A DNA stretch of 10,407 bases from Actinoplanes liguriensis (GTDB lineage Bacteria > Actinomycetota > Actinomycetes > Mycobacteriales > Micromonosporaceae). This document shows, piece after piece, positions 6,976-10,407 of this stretch (positions are counted from its first letter, which is position 1; each line of letters opens with the position of its first letter). Both the position numbers and the translations under genes were made by a program. Location of the stretch: contig KL571250.1 of the NCBI GenBank assembly GCA_000715855.1, positions 53,659-64,065 on the forward strand. Direction: 5' to 3'. The notes under the pieces were generated by a model. The model was not told the origin of the DNA. It did not search any database and worked only from the letters and a program-made list of their open reading frames with translations.

Positions 6976-7317
6976 GCTCTGCGCCGGGATGTGCGCGCCC
7001 GCAGCCGGCGCCCGGGCTTGACCGGCATTGACCAGTTGTGGATCGCTGCGAAGGGTGCCCGGCCGCTGAGGCCGAACGGCATCAAGATCCGGCTGCGGGA
7101 ACTGGGGGATAGGGCTGGGGTCGAGCATGTCCACGCGCAGCGGTGGCGGCACAGCTTCGCCGATGAATGGAAGCTTGCCGGCGGTGACACCGGAGACCTG
7201 ATGCTGCTGATGGATGGGTGGTCCTCGGAAGAGATGCCACGCCGTTATGGCGCCCGCGCGGCCGCGGAACGAGCCCAGCAAGTCCACGCGCGACTCGGCA
7301 TCGGCGAACGCGTCTAA
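6976..7317 (+). pseudogene. Tyrosine recombinase (phage integrase family), C-terminal remnant
   Basis: The last 113 residues of an open frame ending at 7317 match the C-terminal catalytic part of actinobacterial tyrosine integrases. Recognisable are ALRRDVRARSRRPGLTGIDQLW (the alpha-helical linker and 'LWL' segment), NGIKIRL, the box II region VHAQRWRHSFADEW, then AGGDTGDLMLLMDGWSSEEM and the RYG containing the nucleophilic Tyr (7246-7248). The N-terminal arm and core-binding domains and the first catalytic Arg (box I) are missing; the frame continues upstream to 6796 but that part does not look like integrase. The box II His position, usually HRFRH, reads QRWRH, so a second catalytic residue is changed. 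It must be inactive. It lies about 240 bp from the tRNA-Pro scar, so it is probably debris of an earlier element inserted at the same site. Confidence 0.82.
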
Positions 7318-7646
7318 CGGGTCCGGCCGCCGGGTGAGGCTACGCGGCCAGCGCTGAACGTTTCGTACTGCCTCTCGATGCTGGGCGGCCTGACGGGTCT
7401 CCCTGCCCATCCGCGCCAGCAGCGCGTCCATGAAGCCCCCGGGACGGACACACGTTCACGCTCGACCTCGAACCGAGTGACAAGCTCACCAATCTGTCCG
7501 TACGGGCGGCTAGGAAGCGCGACCCGTCTCCTCTCGGAGTTGTTCCGCCGAGCCGCCGCTGGGTGCACACGGCCGATGAGCCTGGCCAGGATGGGCTGGC
7601 TCCGGCCGGCGCCCCGGCCGCGACGATAACCATTACAGTCGCATTC
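7318..7646. other. Intergenic region, no gene seen
   Basis: About 330 bases between the integrase remnant and the next gene. Open frames on both strands lack ribosome binding sites or family resemblance. The only structured signal is a possible promoter just before the next gene: TACAGT at 7634-7639, 7 nt from GTG 7647. Confidence 0.4.
7634..7639 (+). promoter_or_regulatory. Candidate -10 box for a leaderless transcript
   Basis: TACAGT fits the actinobacterial -10 pattern TANNNT and ends 7 nt before GTG 7647, the spacing at which transcription would begin on the start codon itself. No Shine-Dalgarno is present before that GTG, as expected for a leaderless mRNA. I see no good -35 box. Confidence 0.4.
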
Positions 7647-8546
7647 GTGAGCGCAGATCAGGGTCTTGTCCGGGTGTCCGATTCGTTCGGCGGACGCCGT
7701 ACCCGAGCCGGATCGATCGTCGCGGATGACGGGACGAACTATCAGGTCAAGTGGGATGACACCGATGAGGAAGAGCTTGTCCCACGGGGCGCCGGCGTTC
7801 ACGTCGCGACAAGGGGTTCGCTGCGTTTCCTGGCTCTGTCCGACTCCCGGCTGTTCCACGCCGTCTTCGCCCAAGAGCCCCTCGCGGTGTTTCTCCACCT
7901 GCTGGCCGAGTCGTCGGTCCCGCTGAAGGTGCGAGAGATCCGGGAGCGTCTGGCCGAGCTCGGTCTCCGGAACGAGACCTGGGCCCGGCACGGGCCCCGC
8001 GCGCTGGCGGTTCTGCCCAAGTGGCCCAATGTCGTCCGACGGCAGAAGGGCGACACTCTGGCCTACGCCTGGGTGGGGGACGACCTTCCCGAACTCCCGT
8101 CAGAGGCCGAGCCTGACCCGGAGCCGGCACCTACGCCCGCGCCTGTGTCGAAGCCCGTTCCTTCTCCCGGCAAGCCGATCACGGCTGCGACACCGGTCGA
8201 ACCGGCGGTGTCGTCCGCCGAGCGCCTTCGGCGCCAGATGAGCGCCGCGCGGAGCCTCGGCGAGGTCGCTCGCCTGCTCACGCTCCCGAGAGAGTTCGTG
8301 GCTGAATTGTCGCCGGAGGTGGTCGCCTCCGCGCTCCGCCGGGTCGCCGCTGAGGATCGGCTGGTCGCGGGCTGGCTCGACGCCCTGACCGCCTCCGGGC
8401 CGATCGGTGCGCTGACCGAGGAACTGGCGACGGCCCGGGCGGCGAACGCCGCACTCCAGAGCCGGGTCGATGAGCTGGAGGAGTGGTGGACGGCCCTTGA
8501 GCAGAGCACCGATCCGGGCGCCGCAATCCGTCAGCCGGGTAGCTAA
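7647..8546 (+). CDS. Unrecognised protein: SH3-like N-terminus, winged-helix-like region, coiled-coil tail
   Basis: Protein of 299 aa from GTG 7647 (MSADQGLVRVSD...); an in-frame GTG at 7563 would add 28 residues of poor coding quality. Codon third positions are strongly GC-ending throughout, so this is a real gene. Residues about 15-56 (TRAGSIVADDGTNYQVKWDDTDEEELVP) have the beta-barrel pattern of small SH3/Tudor-like modules, similar in style to DUF1918. Residues about 60-145 (LFHAVF..EPLAVFLHLLAES..LKVREIRERLAELGL..YAWV) read like a winged helix. A Pro/Glu/Ala linker (148-188) leads to a helical domain (189-250), and heptad-like LTEELATARAANAALQSRVDELEEWW (256-281) suggests a coiled coil. 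No signal peptide or membrane segment. The layout could suit a nucleic-acid-associated cytoplasmic protein, but I recognise no family and assign no function. Confidence 0.8.
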   Translation: MSADQGLVRVSDSFGGRRTRAGSIVADDGTNYQVKWDDTDEEELVPRGAGVHVATRGSLRFLALSDSRLFHAVFAQEPLAVFLHLLAESSVPLKVREIRERLAELGLRNETWARHGPRALAVLPKWPNVVRRQKGDTLAYAWVGDDLPELPSEAEPDPEPAPTPAPVSKPVPSPGKPITAATPVEPAVSSAERLRRQMSAARSLGEVARLLTLPREFVAELSPEVVASALRRVAAEDRLVAGWLDALTASGPIGALTEELATARAANAALQSRVDELEEWWTALEQSTDPGAAIRQPGS

Positions 8547-8642
8547 GGAGCTTCGAGGGCATCGGAAGGGGCGCGATCACCGTCGAGCGGTTGACCCTCC
8601 AGGACCGCGACATCGACTATCCGCCATCCGCTAACAGATAAG

Positions 8643-8682
8643 CACCTGCACAGCAGGTGGAGCCCGGCCGGCCCGCTCCACC
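8643..8682 (+). promoter_or_regulatory. Two mutually exclusive hairpins downstream of the unrecognised gene
   Basis: CACCTGC (8643-8649) pairs perfectly with GCAGGTG (8653-8659) across a 3-nt loop. GGTGGAGC (8656-8663) pairs perfectly with GCTCCACC (8675-8682) across an 11-nt GC-rich loop. The two stems share bases 8656-8659, so only one can form at a time. There is no T-tract after either, so neither is a classical intrinsic terminator. They may terminate transcription of the upstream gene or be chance in GC-rich DNA. Confidence 0.35.
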
Positions 8683-8699
8683 GGGCGGGACGCGCGGTA

Positions 8700-8849
8700 T
8701 TCGCCAACCTGCTCGAACGGGGCTCGACCCCGCACAGCTGCACCTGCATGGCCGGGCTGTGCCTGGACGCCGCCGGTGCGGCCACCGCCAACAGGATCAA
8801 CCTGTGGTCCTGCAACGGGGGCGCCAATCAGCGATGGTCTGTGCAGTGA
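8700..8849 (+). pseudogene. Remnant of a ricin-type beta-trefoil lectin domain
   Basis: In one frame the sequence reads MAGLCLDAAGAATANRIN followed by LWSCNGGANQRWSVQ and a TGA at 8847-8849. The pattern CLDAAG...LWSCNGGANQRW is the last repeat of a ricin B/CBM13-like carbohydrate-binding domain, including its QxW signature. No start codon with a ribosome binding site, signal peptide, or earlier trefoil repeats precede it; the frame is closed by TGA at 8592. It is therefore the 3' end of a lost gene. The intact gene about 550 bp downstream also carries a ricin-type domain, so this may be the tail of a deleted paralogue or tandem copy. Confidence 0.75.
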
Positions 8850-9135
8850 GGCGACCGAGTAAGTGGTGCAGGCCAGTATCGCCGCCGCGGATCTATCGGT
8901 AGACATCAGACTTTGATGCGCATTCATTGGAGGCAGTGTCGTTCGGTGTACGGGCGCGCGAGAAAACGGCCCAGCAGGCCTCCGCTGACAGTTCTCCTGA
9001 TTGATTAGCCCAGCTCAGTGCCCTTCGCTAAGTGCGAGGCGGTCATGACTTCTGTCGTCATTCGTCAAAAGACGTGGACCAGAAACTGTTATGTGAGCGC
9101 CTCATCGATGGCCGGTAAACATAGACGTCAACCGC

Positions 9136-9164
9136 TTGATGTGGCCGAAACATTCTGGCAATCT
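9136..9164 (+). promoter_or_regulatory. Candidate promoter for the polyester hydrolase gene
   Basis: TTGATG (9136-9141) and CAATCT (9159-9164) are separated by exactly 17 nt, as in sigma-70/HrdB-type promoters. The -35 box matches 4 of 6 consensus bases; the -10 box keeps only the key A at position 2 and T at position 6. Transcription would start near 9171, so the palindrome at 9176-9189 would lie just downstream of the start, a typical repressor site. Confidence 0.4.
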
Positions 9165-9175
9165 GAGGGCGCTGC

Positions 9176-9189
9176 TGGGAGCGCTTCCA
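9176..9189 (+). promoter_or_regulatory. CelR/CebR-like LacI-family operator
   Basis: TGGGAGCGCTTCCA differs at one position from the 14-bp palindrome TGGGAGCGCTCCCA bound by CelR of Thermobifida fusca and CebR of Streptomyces, the cellobiose-responsive repressors of cellulase genes. It overlaps the expected transcription start region of the candidate promoter and lies upstream of a secreted esterase with a carbohydrate-binding lectin domain. Repression relieved by cello-oligosaccharides is the inference. Confidence 0.6.
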
Positions 9190-9231
9190 GATTCTTCGGC
9201 ATTCGAATCGGCTCTGCTTGGAGGGACAGCC

Positions 9232-9375
9232 ATGCCCGAGGTGACACGCAGCCGCTTGCGCTTCGGGCGCGCGGCCGGGCCGGCACTCCTGCCACTGGGC
9301 CGGACGGCCGTGCAGCTGTCCGCTCGCGCCGGCCACACGTACCGGGCGGCCCGGCCCCCAACCTCCGTCAGCTGA
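9232..9375 (+). CDS. Small ORF (47 aa) upstream of the polyester hydrolase
   Basis: ATG 9232 follows GGAGGGA (9220-9226) by 5 nt, one of the best ribosome binding sites in the window. The 47-residue product (MPEVTRSRLRFGRAAGPALL...) is basic, with no signal peptide or recognised domain. Third codon positions are about 85-90% G or C. It ends 22 nt before the hydrolase ATG and after the CelR/CebR-like site, so both would share a transcript. It could be a short leader peptide, a decayed gene, or chance. Confidence 0.4.
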   Translation: MPEVTRSRLRFGRAAGPALLPLGRTAVQLSARAGHTYRAARPPTSVS

Positions 9376-9397
9376 ACCTCGAGAGGGAAGTGCAGGA

Positions 9398-10407
9398 ATG
9401 AAGGAACGCCGTACCGGTCGTCGCGCCCGATTTCTCGTCGGTGGCGCCTGTGCCCTACTGATCGCCGTGTCCTCGGTGGTCATGGCCACCGTCGCTCGCG
9501 CCGACCTCACCGTCGCGAACCCCTACCAGCGGGGACCGGATCCCACCGTGGCCAGCGTCGCCGCCCAGTACGGACCGTTCGCCACCGCCCAGATCACGGT
9601 GCCGCCCGGCAACGGTTTCAACGGCGGCTTCATCTACTACCCCACTGACACCAGTTACACGTACGGCGCGGTCGCCATCGTGCCCGGCTACACCGCCCTG
9701 TTCGCCAATGAGGAAGCCTGGATGGGGCCGCGGCTGGCGTCTTTCGGGTTCGTCGTCATCGGCGTCGAGACCAACAGCCGCAACGACTACGACACCGCCC
9801 GCGGCACCCAACTGCTCGCCGCCCTGGATTACCTGACGAACTCCAGTGCGGTACGCGACCGGGTCGATCGCAACCGGCTGTCGGTCATCGGCCACTCGAT
9901 GGGCGGCGGCGGCTCGCTGTACGCGGCCACCCAGCGCCCGTCGCTGAAGGCCGCCATCGGCCTCGCGCCTTTCAAGCCGTCAGGCGATCTGGCCTCGGAC
10001 AACGTGCCGACGATGATCATCGGCGGGATCAACGACACCACGGTCACGCCGTCCTATCTCGACGGCCTCTACCCGACCCTTCCGGCGGCGACGCCCGGCG
10101 CGTACATCCAGCTCGCCAACGCCGACCACCTGTACTTCACCCGGCCCAACGACATCGAGCTGCGCAGCCAGATCGAATGGCTGAAGATCTTCGTCGACAA
10201 CGACACCCGTTACACCCAGTTCCTCTGCCCGAGCATCAAGGACACCACCGGCATCGTCCGGTCGAGCGTCAAGTGTTCGACCATCCCGAGCGACGGTTCG
10301 ACGCCCCCGGCGAGCCCGTCCGTCCCGCCGTCCAGCCCGTCCGGCCCCTCCGGGCCGCAGCGGATCCTCGGGACACAGTCGGGCCGGTGCGTCGATGTGC
10401 CGAATGC
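9398..10407 (+). CDS. Secreted polyester hydrolase (cutinase/PET-hydrolase family) with C-terminal ricin-type lectin domain, 3' truncated by window edge
   Basis: ATG 9398 follows AGGGAAG by 7 nt; the frame stays open to the window edge (336 codons seen). Residues 1-35 form a signal peptide: KERRTGRRAR, a hydrophobic core, then a likely cut after ARA35. The alpha/beta hydrolase core (36 to about 293) closely resembles Thermobifida TfCut2-type cutinases: ANPYQRGPDPT, GFIYYPTDTSYTYGAVAIVPGYT, the nucleophile elbow GHSMGGGG (Ser167), and VDNDTRYTQFLCP near the end. The catalytic triad is Ser167, Asp213 (GGIND) and His244 (NADH); Tyr98 and Met168 provide the oxyanion hole. Cys277 and Cys293 match the family's C-terminal disulfide. 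The usual active-site Trp (TPW in TfCut2) is Phe192 (APF). A Pro/Ser linker (about 298-320) leads into QRILGTQSGRCVDVPNA, the start of a ricin-type beta-trefoil. Expected to hydrolyse cutin, short-chain triglycerides or synthetic polyesters outside the cell; the lectin should tether it to polysaccharide. Confidence 0.94.
   Translation, partial: MKERRTGRRARFLVGGACALLIAVSSVVMATVARADLTVANPYQRGPDPTVASVAAQYGPFATAQITVPPGNGFNGGFIYYPTDTSYTYGAVAIVPGYTALFANEEAWMGPRLASFGFVVIGVETNSRNDYDTARGTQLLAALDYLTNSSAVRDRVDRNRLSVIGHSMGGGGSLYAATQRPSLKAAIGLAPFKPSGDLASDNVPTMIIGGINDTTVTPSYLDGLYPTLPAATPGAYIQLANADHLYFTRPNDIELRSQIEWLKIFVDNDTRYTQFLCPSIKDTTGIVRSSVKCSTIPSDGSTPPASPSVPPSSPSGPSGPQRILGTQSGRCVDVPN

Larger units (their letters stand above)
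8850..9231. other. Non-coding region upstream of the polyester hydrolase; promoter zone at its right end
   Basis: I see no gene in 8850-9130; open frames there lack ribosome binding sites and family resemblance. The right end holds a candidate promoter and an operator-like palindrome, listed separately. Confidence 0.45.

Noticed and set aside
7314..7431. Minus-strand frame reading MDALLARMGRETRQAAQHREAVRN, which looks protein-like.
   Set aside because: It has no convincing ribosome binding site and runs on directly antisense to the integrase remnant; I recognise no family. At best a small fragment.
1..10407. CRISPR arrays, rRNA, IS-element ends.
   Set aside because: I saw no regularly spaced repeats, no rRNA-like sequence, and no terminal inverted repeats with a transposase.

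Overview
The window is high-GC DNA with actinomycete features: GTG and TTG starts, GC-ending codons, an actinobacterial tRNA-Pro(GGG) sequence, a Thermobifida-cutinase-like secreted polyester hydrolase, and a CelR/CebR-type operator. A Micromonosporaceae or Streptomyces-like host is plausible, but the genus cannot be fixed from this sequence alone.

Left part (1 to about 6697) looks like the distal end of an integrative element. A partial minus-strand gene runs off the left edge (1-182), preceded by a possibly frameshifted small minus-strand gene (275-495). Facing the other way is a tight three-gene operon (625-4479). Its first gene encodes a protein with a Cap4/DUF4297-like nuclease domain, the second a 190-aa 'middle component', and the third a Rad50/SMC-like ABC ATPase with a zinc-binding insert in its coiled coil. 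The gene junctions are overlapping (8-nt overlap, then ATGA). This is the layout of an ABC-three-component (ABC-3C) conflict system, presumed anti-phage or anti-plasmid. Convergent with it is a 500-aa class II Fic protein (4553-6055), with both the catalytic HPFxxGNGR motif and the N-terminal inhibitory SxxxEG motif.

Junction (6698-6788): the 3' half of a tRNA-Pro(GGG) gene, from anticodon loop to discriminator base, followed by a near-perfect intrinsic terminator. The 5' half is missing and replaced by AT-rich DNA. This is the signature of a site-specific integration scar. pSAM2-type actinomycete elements are known to use this tRNA segment. The geometry puts the element to the left and the original tRNA downstream flank to the right. 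A truncated, inactivated tyrosine recombinase (6976-7317) just beyond suggests an older or tandem integration at the same site.

Right part (7318-10407) is probably host chromosome. It has an unrecognised, possibly leaderless 299-aa protein (7647-8546), a remnant of a ricin-type lectin domain (about 8700-8849), and a secreted cutinase/PET-hydrolase-family enzyme (9398 to the window edge). That enzyme has a Pro/Ser linker and the beginning of a C-terminal ricin-type lectin domain. It is preceded by a candidate promoter with a CelR/CebR-like palindrome just downstream, and by a small ORF with a strong ribosome binding site. This suggests control with plant-polymer degradation genes.

The best candidates for novelty are the defence operon at the element tip with its Fic neighbour, and the lectin-tethered polyester hydrolase carrying Phe where the family usually has an active-site Trp.
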